A DNA stretch of 64,000 nt from Symbiodinium natans (GCA_905221605.1 CAJNDS010002429.1:62001-126000), one strand, 5' to 3'. Counted from the first letter of the stretch, positions 33,101 through 45,728 are shown. Made by a program: numbers and translations. Notes: generated from the sequence alone by a model not told the origin.

Positions 33101-33886
33101 ACCATCACTTCCGATGAGCTCGGGTCTGTGCAACGGCTGCCAGGACAGAAACGCTCAACACGTACCGTGGCAGACCGCGACTACTCATCTAGCCAGGACT
33201 GTACCGGGAAAAAACTCTTGCTCCTGAGCCTCTCTGCCCCCTGAAGGTTCCATGAACGCGAATTGCCAGATCAAGCCAAAGCGATCTGAGTCTTAAAACA
33301 ATTCTCGGCAGTTGTAGTAGTGAGCAGACGTCACGTCTAACGCGACTGTGTGTTGAAGCGCGTGTTGTCAGGGCTCCCAAGCCGGCACTTAGAAGAGTAC
33401 GTTTGCAAGCTTTCTGAGACGAGTAGCTCTACATAAACAAAGATCCTGCCACCCACTTTCGATGGCTATAGCCTTGCCAGCTCCTGTGCGTTTGCTGTCT
33501 TCTCACATTTTGAAAGAAGGTAGTTTAGTTGGCATCGGCCACATCCGTCACTCTTGCTGACATGCTTGATGTATTGCACGTTGGTCTGCAATGCTGCAAT
33601 GCAATTGACGAGCATTCCCTGCAGCTGGTGACTGGGCCAGTTTAAAATACAGCTTCCTCTTGGAGGCAGCTGCCCATGCAGAAGTTCAAAGGGTGCCTGT
33701 TCCCTACAGCTATTTGCCAGGAACTTTGGCCACATGTGGCCAGGCCCTATCTGGCTCATAGATCAGAGGCTAAACGTGGTGTTCACATGACCGACAGCTG
33801 AATCACCAGCAGCTGATCAGAAACGGTATACAGTGTACAGTCTGCTCAAGTCTCCTGAGTTCTACTGTTCAGACGCTCAAGCCTCC
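30130..33886. other. No supported gene
   Basis: A G-rich run lies at 30256-30274. Plus-strand frames at 30890-31120 (76 codons) and 31559-32212 (217 codons) are open but show no domain or splice context. I see nothing else. Confidence 0.4.
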
Positions 33887-34288
33887 TCACGTCCCATACT
33901 CAGTCGCGGCATAGAGATCCTGCAGCAGTTGTGCCGTGCCGCGCCTGCCAACATCGAGAGATGAAAAAAGTTGTGTGATCGAAACATCGTCATGGGAATG
34001 AGAACGATGCAAGAGGCAACCCGTCCAATGCAGCATTTGGCCTGGCCTGCCCTGGCGTGCCGGACGCTCCGGTGAGGAGAAGCTGTTATCTGCCAGAAGC
34101 TCCTGCCGACAGTCGGACGCCCGCTGAACAACCTTTTTGCCAGATGTCAGAGTTCCCTTCTGGGCTTTGCGGCGTCTCAGATTCGCAGATTTGCCCATCG
34201 CAATTTCCTGTTCCCGGACAAAAAGCGCCTGCATGCCCATAGCACTTGGCGTTTTTCCAATGCCAGCCATGCTCACCTCGCTCGCCAT
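33887..34288 (-). CDS. Hypothetical protein, 133 codons
   Basis: The frame starts at ATG 34288 (MASEVSMAGIGKTPSAMGMQ) and ends at TGA 33887. It is basic in the first half (KSANLRRRKAQKGT). It ends with VSITQLFSSLDVGRRGTAQL and LLQDLYAATEYG, which is faintly like the entering helix and loop of an EF-hand but lacks the loop aspartates. Several AG|G sites inside the frame leave room for introns. The identity is unknown. Confidence 0.35.
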   Translation of the reverse strand: MASEVSMAGIGKTPSAMGMQALFVREQEIAMGKSANLRRRKAQKGTLTSGKKVVQRASDCRQELLADNSFSSPERPARQGRPGQMLHWTGCLLHRSHSHDDVSITQLFSSLDVGRRGTAQLLQDLYAATEYGT

Positions 34289-37200
34289 ACTGGCCTGACA
34301 TGCAGACAGCAGCTGTCGCAGCAGCAGGCTCAGCAGACAGCAGCGAGCATGGTTAACCAGCTCTCTGCGCGTGTCTGCCTCTTCAATTGGCTCGAAACTT
34401 GTGTTATCGTTGACTGAGGGCGGCGGCCCTGTTTAGTGCTTTCTGAGATTGAGAAAACTCATAAGGCTTTTGGAGCTTATCTTGTGGTAGCTTGGCCTGG
34501 CCTTGAGTTGCTGATTGGACTTTGGAACTCACACACGCACACGTTGACTTTTGCGACCCTCACAAAGCTCGTTCAGATGGAATCAGCTCAGAAGTGCCTG
34601 GCTGAGAGACCGTCCAACCTCCCCCGCGAATGACATCCACGAACTGCTGCGGGCGGTCTCCTCGTCCTGGCCATGTCAGGTCGAGACAAGTCAACGACTC
34701 GAGATTTGGGGCTGCGTATATCCATGTATATCCAGGACGAGATGTGCAAGCCATGAGGTGAAAGGGGTTTTGACCTGCGACACTCGTGTTGCCGGCTATT
34801 GCGAGCAACCCGATTTCCGAGCTTTTTATGTAATCGTGCCCAGCACCTCTGCACTGGGAGGAGACAGCTGCTGAAGCATGGGCTTCACCTTGCGTGCAGA
34901 GGACATGGGCCACTGTTCCCACCACCGCGCCTCCATGAAATCAAACGCTTGCAGAAAACACGGGCCGAGTGCATCCCAGTGGCCAATCTGCGTCCACGGC
35001 CAGGAGCAGCTTGGTCCTGATAGTCTGATAGCAAATCACTCAGACATCGTGCGTCCCTCAGAGTCGCCCACACAGACCCAATATTTCCCACATCACGCTG
35101 CCTTCCCAAAAACACAGGTGCCCCAATCACGATCTCGTTGTTGCTGCTCCTCCCTTGGTTCCTTGGCGGAAACTGACTGGTGCCAAAATTGTGAATACAA
35201 CGAGGGAAGCCGAAGCTTCAGTGCCACCGACCCAATCCCCATCGTATTCACCGTCCGCCACCCTTGCTCACAGGAAATTTTCCCCAAGAATCGCGAGCGG
35301 ATGCCGGTGGAGCCGGCGTCAACATCGGCCTTTTCGGATGATCGCCAGCCTGAGCTCCGAACGCGCAAGACTGTCCCATACTGTCCCCAAACGTCATAAT
35401 ATGACGCAAGCCTTGGCAGAACTTGGCAACGCATGAACTGGCATGAACTGGTGCAGGTGGCCCCTGGAATGGACAGTCTGTGCATCTGCGGCAGTCCCGC
35501 TCCACCATTACTCCTGCTCAGACTGTGGCAGGCGAGCACCGAATGACAGCATCTTTAGATATGCGGGTGGATCTTATATAAGGTGATTCTGGAGAAATTC
35601 TTTGGCCAGGCAGAGGCCAAACGGCGTGTTTCATGGTCGAGTTCCACTACATTGGGTGGTTGGGCAGGGTGCATATCTTCCTGGGAGCTCGGTTGCCTTA
35701 GCGGTAGCCTTGAGCAAACTGATGGAGTGCTGTACTTGATGTCAGGCAAACCCATATACGAAAGTTCTAGAGGGTGAGCAAATGGTCGAAAATTCCAGAC
35801 CAGCCTCCAGACTTGGAATTCGTAATCACGATTAGCAAACATCGATTCCTCACTCAACCACTAAAGGAAAGAACCAACTAAACAAGTCCGGAAACTCCCC
35901 TTACTTACGAGGCCCTGGCGATGTTCTGCTTTGTTATGCTTTGTTCTACTAGAAGAGGTGTTCATAACAGAATCCGGCCCGTCACTAGAAATTACCCTAG
36001 AGGCCCTAGAGCTTGCACTTGCGCTGCTTACCTGGAGAAGAATGTTCACTTCCAGATGCCGCCTCTACTCTCCCAGCGCTAGGGATCGGTGTACTTTAAG
36101 AAAGGAAGCAGAGGCTTTCGATTCTCACACTGACAACAGCAGGCGAGGCTTTCGTCTGCAGGTTCCAGTTCAAGATGGTGGGAGGGAGGCATTAGAGTCT
36201 GGGCTTTTGAGTCACGCGGGACCCCCCCCCCCCCACGAAGACTTTGTGCAGACCTTGTGCCATGAGAAGCTTGGTGTTGCCTGACTTCGGGACTCTACGT
36301 GCTTTAGCCATATGTTCACTACCGCTGATTTGACATATCTGCGTCGGAGCAGCCATACAACAGACAACTGCTTCACTCAACAGAATACAGAATAAATGCA
36401 TCGGCAATGGAAGCAGATTCCACGACACCTTGGCAGGAGCGAAGGCAAACTCTGGGGATGCGCAGAGAAGCGCGGGGGCGATGCCTAAAATTTGTTGAAA
36501 CTCATGGCACTTGTTGAAGGACAAACAAACACATCAGCTTTCTCTCCACTCCATCCTTCCAGAGAGAGTTCGCCCTGCCGGAGGTCCAATCGCATAATCT
36601 TCATCAACCTCCGGGTGCGCATCGTCATCGCCTGCTAGCGGACTAGCGGACAGAAACCATCGTCAGTGAGTTCAGAGCGCAGGTGGTCTTGATCTGTGAA
36701 ACTGAAGAACGTTCACAAGGGGTCATAAGAGTCCCAGCCACTAGCTGCCAGCAGCTCGCGCATAGCGACAGCACTTGCGTTGCTGACCACACTCCTCAGC
36801 GTTGCATTCTGCAGGCTTCAGACTGCTATCGTAGGGGTTGCTGCGCGCACGTACGGCCAATGCAGTAGCTTTGAGTGAAACACAAACACTTTGTGTGCGA
36901 GCATTGGCCAGGCACGGGGAGGAAGGCGCACACGTCCGCAGTAACTGGGGCATGCTGGACCAGGCTTCCCCAACCGAACTGTCCCACAGCACGAGCATAC
37001 TAATTCACAAAGCTCATCACTACCCTTTACTAACAGAGTCAGTTTGTGAAACTGGTCTCAACTTCCGGGAAACGTTTTGAGAACCACCGCTGACCACCTG
37101 ACCAACACATAAGTACACACCTCCCACGTTGTTTCTCTCTCTCTTCTTTGGCTCTCTCTCCTCTTCCTTCCTTCCACAGCCGAAGGCCCCCCCCTTCCAG

Positions 37201-38306
37201 GGAGAGCCGCCCCGAGGGGCCAGCCTACAGAGTCCAGTCGGTGGTGATTTAGGCACTGGATAGGATAGGAGTCTCCCACTAGCGAACAAGACACTCCGAT
37301 AAATAGCAACAGTGTGACTCTCTCTCTCTCTCTCTCCCACACGCATAACCCCCCCCGAAGGGAGGCTGCCCCCAGGGGCGCGCACGTCCAAGGTTTGTCT
37401 GTGTGAATTTCCTCCCCGTGTTGGGTGAGGTGGAGTAGCTCATTGGCCAACTGGGGCTGGGGTTCCAACCGCTGGGTGCGCATGGTTTTTCCCCCGACTG
37501 TACCTCCCAGTTTCTTTGGCTCTCTCTCTCTCTCTCTCTGCCAAACAGATCACACACACAAAAAAAAAACAAATAACAGAACAAAAAGATGCTCCAGTGT
37601 CTACGGCAGACCAGTTTCATGACGGAACCGCTCCGGCCGCGCGAAGACCGCCGTGAGGCGCTGGACATCATGCCAGACCTGCTGTTGACCCATTTGAATG
37701 CATTTCTTTGTTTGGAACCAAATCACCTACATTCTACACAGTCTATGAAAGTACGCAGCCTCCAAGATTGCCAGGAAGCCGTGTCGTCAAAGTCTTCCTC
37801 CTGCCCTTCCTGAAAAACAATGTCGAAAAATGTCGACAATGACAATTCACAGCATATTGCTATATGACTCTATGTTGCTCAACTTCCAACCCGATCCAGC
37901 ATTCACCAAGCACGGCCTTCTTCACCAGCCGCCGGCGTCGTCCGTCCTCGGTCCGTTCCTGAGTGAAGTGGCATGTGCCGAAGAGGTCGCGGCTCACCTG
38001 CAAGGAACATGCAAGAACCAGAAGAATCTCAGAAGAAAGAAAGCAACACACCATGGAACTACGTAGCGCAGCAGGCAAAACGCCCGTAAAATTTGTTGGA
38101 GGTGCCTGTTGCTCCGCCACCACCTTTGATCCCAGCACCGGCGAATGCTGGGAATGTGTCCACCAGCTCATCTGGCCCCTGGCAGCTGCTCATATGACAG
38201 AGACCTACTGCCTGTTGCACGCGTGGTATGGCGCCAGAACACACTTACAGTACAGCTTCTGCGAGCACTGCAAAAGCAGAGACTGCACCCGCAAGATTGT
38301 TTTCGC
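34289..38306. other. No secure gene; CT-rich microsatellites
   Basis: Minus-strand frames at 34560-34925, 35093-35539 and 36192-36524 have somewhat protein-like composition but no domain and no convincing splice sites. CT-rich tracts occur at about 37136-37160, 37317-37336 and 37519-37541, and a C-run at 36223-36234. Confidence 0.35.
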
Positions 38307-39371
38307 TCAGTCCACCCCCTCAACATCTCGAGCTTCACGCTCAGCTTTGGTTGTGAGGTTTGAGCCCTCACGCTTAGTGACTATCACAAGGTCGTCGTCC
38401 TCAATATCAACGATCACTGGCGTGATGGGCTTCTTGGGGAGTGGTCGAACCAACAGCATGTCGAACCATTTTGTCTGGCTGTCCACGTGTCCCCGATCTC
38501 GAACATGGGCCAATGATAGAGATGTGGTGGAATTCAATTCGGACCGACTTCGCCTCTCTGACCTCACCTTGGAGAAACGATCGGCAAGTGCGTAGATGTG
38601 GTACTGAGGGCAAAGCTTTGCAGCAAGTCTAGACACGGCGGGGCTCGAGAAACTCTTGTTGACAACAGGTGCTACCCAAGCCTGGCTGTGTGATGACCAC
38701 ACCTTGTCAGGCCATTCGGAGGTCAGCAAGATATCGATGCTCTCTCCCCTCCGCTGCATCATGGATGCTTGCTTCTCAATCTTGTCCAACGCAGCAGAGG
38801 TGTAGTGTGCTCCAGCAAAAAGTCCGCGACCCCACTTTTGTTTGAACGTTTCAGCCTCATAACTGCCCGAGAGATAAGCAATTCGTAATCCTTCCACTTG
38901 CACAATCCCACACGATCCCAAGAAGGTCAGGTTCGGCTGCAAGAGAACAGGCTCGTTGTCTTGCTCAGCTTTCTTGATGAAGACCTCAGAACTGCTGTCG
39001 ACGAAGTAAACAGGTACTGGCAGGACGCGCGCCGCGGCCGAGCCCACATACTCCGAAATGCGGCTGCACATTGCGTTGGGCGGCAAAAACTGACCCACTG
39101 CGAGAACGAGATCTACCTCGCTCTTTAACTCGATCAACTTGGCATGCAATATGTCCAAGCGGCCATACATATCACCGCAAACCATTACTGTTCGCGGCTC
39201 GTTCTCGGATGTAACCAGTTTTAGGTAGTCTATGGCCTCACCTGGAGGGGGCAAGAAAGGTGTCCGCGCAGCAATCTCCGACTCTCCATCAAGGAAGGGC
39301 GTGTCAGCAGCCAGTCGCTGCCGTTTGATGGCGGGTGATTCTGCTTTCACGTCCTTGACAGCGACATCCAT
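38307..39371 (-). CDS. CWF19L1: CWF19L1/Drn1-like protein, N-terminal domain
   Basis: A single-exon frame from ATG 39371 to TGA 38307 encodes 354 residues. An N-terminal basic patch (IKRQRL) could be a nuclear signal. The core matches the metallophosphatase-like N-terminal domain of the CWF19L1/Drn1 family, which works with the spliceosome and lariat debranching: VMVCGDMYGRLDILHAKL, VDLVLAVGQFL, then LTFLGSCGIVQVEGLRIAYL and DILLTSEWPDKV. Family members usually go on to two CwfJ C-terminal domains, for a total above 500 residues; here the tail is short, acidic/basic and unrelated. Either further exons lie downstream on the minus strand or this copy is N-terminal only. Confidence 0.75.
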   Translation of the reverse strand: MDVAVKDVKAESPAIKRQRLAADTPFLDGESEIAARTPFLPPPGEAIDYLKLVTSENEPRTVMVCGDMYGRLDILHAKLIELKSEVDLVLAVGQFLPPNAMCSRISEYVGSAAARVLPVPVYFVDSSSEVFIKKAEQDNEPVLLQPNLTFLGSCGIVQVEGLRIAYLSGSYEAETFKQKWGRGLFAGAHYTSAALDKIEKQASMMQRRGESIDILLTSEWPDKVWSSHSQAWVAPVVNKSFSSPAVSRLAAKLCPQYHIYALADRFSKVRSERRSRSELNSTTSLSLAHVRDRGHVDSQTKWFDMLLVRPLPKKPITPVIVDIEDDDLVIVTKREGSNLTTKAEREARDVEGVD

Positions 39372-40885
39372 GGCTTCACGTCTGTTTGTGCCAACTCGCC
39401 TCGGGCTTGCTTTGGGATGACACCGGTTGGCAACTGAAGGACCACCATTTTGCCTTATGCTTTTGGATCTGCATGAGCATGTGTTTCAGCATGTTTGTCT
39501 TCACAGCAACGTTCCTCCAAAACCAATTTACGCCAGCCGATATGCTGAGGCGTGGCACATCAGATTGGCGCCTGTGGTGTCAAACCCTTACTGCCGAGAA
39601 CCCTTCCAAGTCATGCGGAACTGTTGCGCTTTAAGCAAGTCTCTTACTCTTTGCAGTTCTTTAGGTGCAGAACCGGCTTGCGAGCCTGGCATGTTCGCCC
39701 ATCTCAGGAGACATTCCGCCTGCAAAAGGCGGGTTCTCAGAAATGTTATCAACGCCTGCTTGCCTCAATCTGACATCTGGGAGAATGAGACTACAACCAG
39801 TTTCCGCACCCGATCTTTTAGGGGATCTACAGAAGACAGAGGCAACAAACTCGCCTACGCTGTCGATACGGAGTTTCTTGCCACCGGAGTTCTGCCGCAC
39901 GAAGCCTGGTCCGGCAGGATTGCAAGATGTTGCAAGGATATGCAAGGCTGCAAGAATGTGCATTAACGTTGCGGCCATGCCATGCTCTGCACACCAAAGC
40001 CGGGTGACTGCGTATCTGTCCGGTCGCCATCCTTTCAGGACCAGGCCTCAACAAAGGCAGGGGGAGGAGTTCCACCTACCCTGTCTTTCTGTCTTTCTGT
40101 GTTCGCTCTCCAGCTGTTACGTTACCAGTCATGCGAACGCCCCTGAGCCCTTGCGGTGTCTCTTGTGCGGGCCTACACTAGTTCAGTTCGGCAGCAGCAG
40201 ACAACGAAGCGGGATGACAAACATTTTTGCAGTCGCCAAACAACATCCCTGGCCTGCTTGGAGACTCTCTTTCTGGAGCAGACCTTTGCAGACCACTGGA
40301 AAGCCAATAGACTTGCAGCGTTTCGCATGATGGTGCTTCCCCAGCTTTGAGACCGAGAAACGGCGAATAAGGCTCCGAGTCATCTGGAACTTCCAGTGGC
40401 ACTTGCTCGTACTCAGACAACCTTGGACATCAAGATGGCAAAGGGTCCAACATTGTCCCACCCCAAACTCCATATGTCCACTGAGCCGCTCAAAGAGCAA
40501 CCCAACGGCGCTATAGTACGAAAGTACCCTTCCAAAGAGATGGAGATGTCCGCCAAAGGGCTCGAGAGTTTGCCAGATGGTGTGGCTCAAATCCAGGACG
40601 TCCAGCAACTCCCTGACACTTGGGTTCTGCAGACGTTTATCGTTACGAGCGCCTTCTGCATGGGTTCTTGGCCATCACTTAGATTGTAGGAGGGAGCCGG
40701 TTGGCTTGAGGGGAGACATGGAAAAATGCATTTGAGGAATGTGCAGCCACTTGAAGGAGACCTTCGGCTGCAAAAAAACTGAAACGATTCAGCGCCTCCT
40801 TGAAACCAGCAAGCGGAGCGGTTTCCCAATGCACCAACCCTCCCACGACCCAACCTGCCCGAAGAAGTCAACTTGGCAAGTCCAC

Positions 40886-41163
40886 CCTCTCAAGGGAAGT
40901 AGCAGCGACGTCTTGTTGAAGGGTGGTAACGCAGGCAGAAGAAGTCGCACAAGAGTCGCCCGAACATCCTGAATGCAAATGCGGCCTCTGGTATGGTTCT
41001 TCCACGCAGGCCATTGTTTTCCCGAACCCAGTGTCTTGTAAAGAAGACCTGATAGCGCAGTATACTCACCCGGCAAGAACTTGAGAACGCGCGCCAACTC
41101 AGGTTCAGGGAGGGAAAATCTCTGTTGAAATCCTTTGCTCGTTTCCAAATTCCAAACTGACAA
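40886..41163 (-). CDS. Unassigned spliced gene, internal exons
   Basis: One exon ends at 41070 with the donor GTGAGTA and encodes LPEPELARVLKFLPG. The next, 40968-40886, joins in phase across a 101-nt GT-AG intron and begins CSGDSCATSSACVTTLQQD. A plausible further exon starts after an AG|G acceptor near 40829. Upstream, 41255-41160 encodes FLERLCFELQDDLAHLLPE in another frame, so the connection there is broken or spliced in a way that I cannot see. No domain is recognised. Confidence 0.4.
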
Positions 41164-42369
41164 GTTTTTGAAATCACGACCATGCCCCGCTCGGGAAGCA
41201 AATGCGCAAGATCATCTTGAAGCTCAAAGCAGAGCCGTTCCAAGAATTTTGACAATGAAAAGCCAACCGTAACTTTCTAAGCGGCTTGGGGTAGAAAACG
41301 GCGTTCCAGCCCGCAAACATGATGTGATCCCCTTCCTACGAGAGATGGACGTGCTCTACAAAGGTGCCCAGAAAATTTCATGTTTTTGGAAGTCTCGCGT
41401 GGAAGTGTCTCAAGACAAGGGGAATAGCCACGACTCACCGTGTCTCAGGCGAAGTTCAAGTTTCCAAATTCCTCGTATGGACTCAAAAGTTCAGCTTTAA
41501 GATTGTGCACAGGGCAAGGGGCAACAAGCCCGCTTTGGGACCACAACGCATGATTTTCTCGGTTGTCCGTCTTGCCCCCTAATCCAGCCGAACAAGAGAA
41601 ACGACAAAGAAAAAACAGTTCCCCCCTCATGGCGCCCCCCCCACCCCCAAGGTAGCTACTGTACAGGATACCCGTACCCGTCTCTCTTCACACCTGTATA
41701 GCTACTGTACAATGATGGAAAATCTCCAGCTCAGCCTGACGGGCTTGATTTGCAGAAAGCTCCTGGGCGCAGAATCGCTCACGATAAACTTGCACCCTGC
41801 TCTGGGGGCAGCAGCCTCTAACTTCTCCAAGTCTCTTCGTGCTGCCACTGGACACGACGTACCGCCGGCGAAATATCAAAGGTTCGCAGCGAAGGGTGGA
41901 GCTCAAAAAGCAAGAACTCCAGCTTGCACCTTGCTTGCAGGATCGTGGAAGGCACCAGATTTGTCTCAGCAGTACATGCCATGTATCGTCGAGTCTCATG
42001 ATGTCTCATGGGCCGTCCACAATCCCAACTTTTGGCAGCTTGCTTTACTATTGCGAACCTTCAGACTGAGGTAACCTGAAACCCCACAGAAAGAACTACA
42101 TCTCCTGATTTGCAGCAGCTGGACAAGTGCAAATAAGGGGCCCTTTCCTGGGTGTGGTGGGGTCCCTTGGAAGCTGTGCAGAGACACATCCTGCGCACAA
42201 AGATGCATGGACAGTGTCCAAGCCTGAAGCTTTCCAAAACAGTTCTTTGCCCTGGCCTGCACGTGATTCTCGTCCTGGGGCACCTGCGCCATGGGAGCCA
42301 ACAACAGGAACCCAAGCTCATACCGAATAAACCAGGCGGCGGCTGGTTGTAAACATGTTTCTTTCTTTC

Positions 42370-42490
42370 TTCCTCTTTTAAGGCGGGGGGCCAGGCCAGC
42401 GGAATTCTGCTTCGCTTTCAATTTCTGCATTTCCTGGAAGTTTTCCCTCATTTGTTCGTTTCTGCGATGCAGCTGTCGCAAAATCAGCCA
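42370..42490 (-). CDS. Possible coiled-coil exon
   Basis: The minus strand encodes LRQLHRRNEQMRENFQEM followed by QKLKAKQNSAG, a strongly helical, charged segment typical of coiled coils. A second frame over the same bases (SQKRTNEGKLPGNAEIESE) is also protein-like, so the coding frame is not settled. The borders are uncertain. Confidence 0.35.
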
Positions 42491-43741
42491 CCCTTGCGGT
42501 GGATGAGGGTTTCTTGGGCGCCGAAATTTCGCGAAAACCCTTCGTTTTGAGCACGCGATCGAGTCTTGGGGGAAGCGCAGTGTCGCGCTTCAACACCCTG
42601 CGTTTCCGAAGGCGTTTCCAACACGTTCGGAAACGGGATTGCTTGAAAACATGCCCCTTATATGAACTGAAGCACAACTTGCATAGACAAACCTTAACAA
42701 ATTCCAGAAACCACCCAAGCTATTCGGAGAACCTCTGGCGAAGTTCGGAGCTTTGCGTTTTGGGGTTTCATATGAATCGCAGTCTAATTACACGACCACC
42801 TGAATACAAGCAAAAGAAAAACAATGTATGAAGCAGATACTATTTAGACAGAACAATCTGAAATTCATACTAACTCAATTAGATTTCCATGCAAATACAT
42901 ACGGATTCACCTACATATATACATACACAGATACACATATCATGTACAGAGACACATGCAAACCATCTTTTGGTTCTGACACTCTCCTTCTTCCACTCTT
43001 ACTCTTTTACACTATTCTGTTGGACACTTTCGGGACACCCCACCGTGTGGTGCATGCGTTGGCTCTTTGCACTCATGCTCTGTGATGCCCAGCTGGCACT
43101 GAACTTTCCCAAAAGAACCTCCGGAATGGTCGAGCCCGTTGCCGGGGAAGCTGCCTGTCGCCACGTCGCACTGCATGCATCGTCATGAACACCTGTGCAA
43201 ATACAAAAAAGCCCCTCTGATAGCAGGCCTGCTTGTCAGCTGTGGTCAGCATCCTTGGTGGGACTTCAAACTGTCCGGTGCCAAAGCCAGCTGCGCCATG
43301 CGACACGATTCGCTTGCCGCGCGGCTTTGCAAATGCTTGCTTGCGCTGATGTGCGCGAGCACTGGGATCCGTTGGTGGCGGATGCGGCGCCAGAGGCATC
43401 TGGCAGCTGTCAAAGGCAAGTTCCGCACACACTCTTGGATGCCGCTCTTCCGGCCAACAGAATAGTGTAAAAGAGTAAGAACTCAGAATGCAAGGGTGTT
43501 AGGCAGTGTTAGGCCCGATCCCCAGCATCCCCAACAAAGCACCTGAAAGAAAGGGTAGCCCAGCGCAGCATTTGCATCCGGCCGCTGCAAAGGTGACCTC
43601 TCCATCAAAGCCCCGAGAAGCTCTTTCCTCGGAAGCAGACTGCTACATGAGGTCGCCACTGTACCTTTACTCCGGACTCCGGTTCCTCATGATACTTTCA
43701 AGCTGCATTAAACCTCTCAGCACCCCGAGAACGATACTGAT

Positions 43742-43743
<2 letters not shown>

Positions 43744-43777
<34 letters not shown>
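43744..43777 (+). repeat. (CT)n microsatellite
   Basis: About 34 bp of CT dinucleotides. On the minus strand it would encode Arg-Glu repeats and is not taken as coding. Confidence 0.95.
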
Positions 43778-43780
<3 letters not shown>

Positions 43781-44120
43781 TCGATGCAGAATATTTTTAT
43801 GTCTACGATTTCCGAGTATGCAGCCGCGGTTGGGCAGGTACCAGCAAGTTTGTTCACTTCTCTGTTGTTGGGACGAAGGCATGTTGAACTCGTGCTGTGA
43901 AGGCCTCATGAAAACTACAGGAGGCACACCCTCACGACGAGAACAAGCGTGTTGAGATGCTCGAACATGTGCCACTTCCTGGAGATCCGTTCTTGCCTGT
44001 CTTGCCGGTAAAGTCTACCATTGCAGCCTATAAGTCATACTGTACGACAGCAACAGCTGGACTTGTTCCACAGGCACTGTCCGACGCCTCTGAGCGCCGC
44101 CAAGATTCAGACTCGGAGAC

Positions 44121-45322
44121 CTCTGCAGCTCGACAAACTGGTCCAGGTTGACTTTGCGCATCAACGCGCTGTTGACGGCTACTGCCAGTTCGGGGTCGCA
44201 GAAAGGTCGTTGCTTCATGATCATGAAGAAAAGCCTCGGGACATTCACTGGCTGCCGACTACTGTCGGAGATTCTCGAGGCGTCCTAGACTCTTCTACAG
44301 TGTATGTTCGTAGATGGGAGCCGAATTAGCCTACAGGAGCTCTGCCCTAGCCTGGGTCTTCATTGCAATCATGACCTCCGAAATTCTCCAGCCTCCCCTC
44401 TCCCTCCCCTTTCAAGCCGAGCCACACGCACCCGGCACTGAAGATGTCGCTCTGGGTGGTGGGCTCCATATTCAGTAAAATCTCGGGCGCCGTGCCGCCC
44501 GCAGGTCCACAATGAACAGGACGCTTTCGCACTTCGCTGAGGCGCGTGGCGACACCGAAGTCGCACAACTGAGGCCGCGAATTCGACAGAAGCACGTTCT
44601 CAGCCTTCACGTCTCGATGAAAGATGCCCTGAAGGTGTATGTGTCGCAGCGCGGCCAGCAGACCCTGCATGACACTGGCTGCAAAGTCTTCCGACATCGA
44701 ATCTCCGCAATGCACCCAATCGAACAAGTCCCCCTGAGCTGCGAGGGACAGCGCCATGGCCCAGCATGGTCTCGTGTCATCGGCAAAATCGCGCCCATCG
44801 GCCTGCAGTAGTGACATGCTGTCAGTATAGGAGGCAACGAACAGTTTCCAGAAAGCCAGCCTGGAACACAGAGACGAGCTTGGCGATGTTCTGGTGGTCA
44901 TGGCAGAGCAGCTGAAGCTCAATCTCTTTCTTCACCTGCCGCTGAAGTGGTGCATCGGTCATTGGGACAACCTCAGCAACTTGGTGTTGCCATGCGAGCC
45001 CCCGCAGAACCGCAAAAAACAAGTCCCTCTGTCAAAGGCCGTCGTGCTGCAGGGACGCGGAGAGCCAGAAGAGATGGTGCAGAGCGCAGAGTTGCAGAGA
45101 GGGATAAAGGCTCAGAAGGTGTAGAGGACTCAGTCACAACTAGAATTCAGCCTCGGAGCCTTAAACGCAACTTTCCCTTGCTCGGCAGAGCTCGGGTTAT
45201 GTTGCTGCGCACGGAACACCTCAGATGCACCCGCACCCACTCACCAGAGCATACAACACCTGTGCAAGATTGCCCGGTGCCCAGGCATCCATTTGCAGCC
45301 ACAGCCACCGAGGCAAACCCAC
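44121..45322 (-). CDS. Serine/threonine protein kinase, partial, multi-exon
   Basis: Five exons join in frame: 45322-45260, 45219-45160, 44971-44861, 44802-44426 and 44234-44121. In order they give a Gly-loop-like APGNLAQ|VFRA, the beta3 lysine in GKVAF K (end of exon 2), a helix-C glutamate in KKEIELQLL, the hinge ALSLAAQGDLFDWV, the catalytic loop HRDVKAEN, the DFG motif in LCDFGVATRL, GTAPEILL and SDIFSAGCV|LFFMIMKQRPF of subdomains IX-X. All catalytic residues are present, so an active kinase is likely; the substrate is unknown. Introns are 40 (GT), 188 (GC), 58 (GC) and 191 nt (GT). The N-terminus before 45322 and the C-lobe end after 44121 are not resolved. Confidence 0.8.
45220..45259 (-). 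other. 40-nt kinase intron with boundary repeat
   Basis: A very short GT-AG intron. AGGTGTT occurs across both boundaries (CACAGGTGTTG and CTGAGGTGTTC). Removing it joins LAQ to VFRA in the glycine-rich loop region. Confidence 0.6.
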
Positions 45323-45584
45323 CTCTCGAAAGGAGGGGTCCTTGCTGGGCTGGCTTGGACACCCGATACACGATTTGAAACTCTCTGCTACAACAGCTCC
45401 CAGTCCTATCACGTAGGCAGACGGCCTTGGAAGAGGCAGGCGACGATGCTGCATGACGCTGCTGGCGGTGTCACTTGTGTCGCATCAACTGAGGCCGCAT
45501 CAGGTCGTGTCGAATGACTCCGGACTTGCTCAGGAGTCCGACAGCCTCAGCTGGCACAATACGGACGTAGGCACATTCTAGGAT

Positions 45585-45728
45585 TCAAGGACACGCCCCG
45601 AAGTCCGAACTTCCGGGTTGAGATGATACCCTGTGAGAACGATCATTGCAAATGATAACCATATCGTCTCCAGACCGAGCAACCTTCTGAAGATCGGCAT
45701 CGCTTCCGGAGACACGCATGACCCAAAC
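45585..45728 (-). CDS. Terminal exon of an unassigned gene
   Basis: After an AG|G acceptor at 45730-45729 a 48-codon frame encodes VWVMRVSGSDADLQKVARSG and MVIICNDRSHRVSS, ending in TGA at 45585. The composition is protein-like and the frame is phase 0. It could be the end of a gene upstream at higher coordinates. No family is recognised. Confidence 0.4.
   Translation of the reverse strand, partial: VWVMRVSGSDADLQKVARSGDDMVIICNDRSHRVSSQPGSSDFGACP

Noticed and set aside
45270-45371. Peptide RGGFASVAVAANG as the glycine loop of the kinase
   Set aside because: It resembles a kinase loop but ends in a phase that does not fit the next exon; the alternative frame ending APGNLAQ joins in phase to VFRA and GKVAFK.
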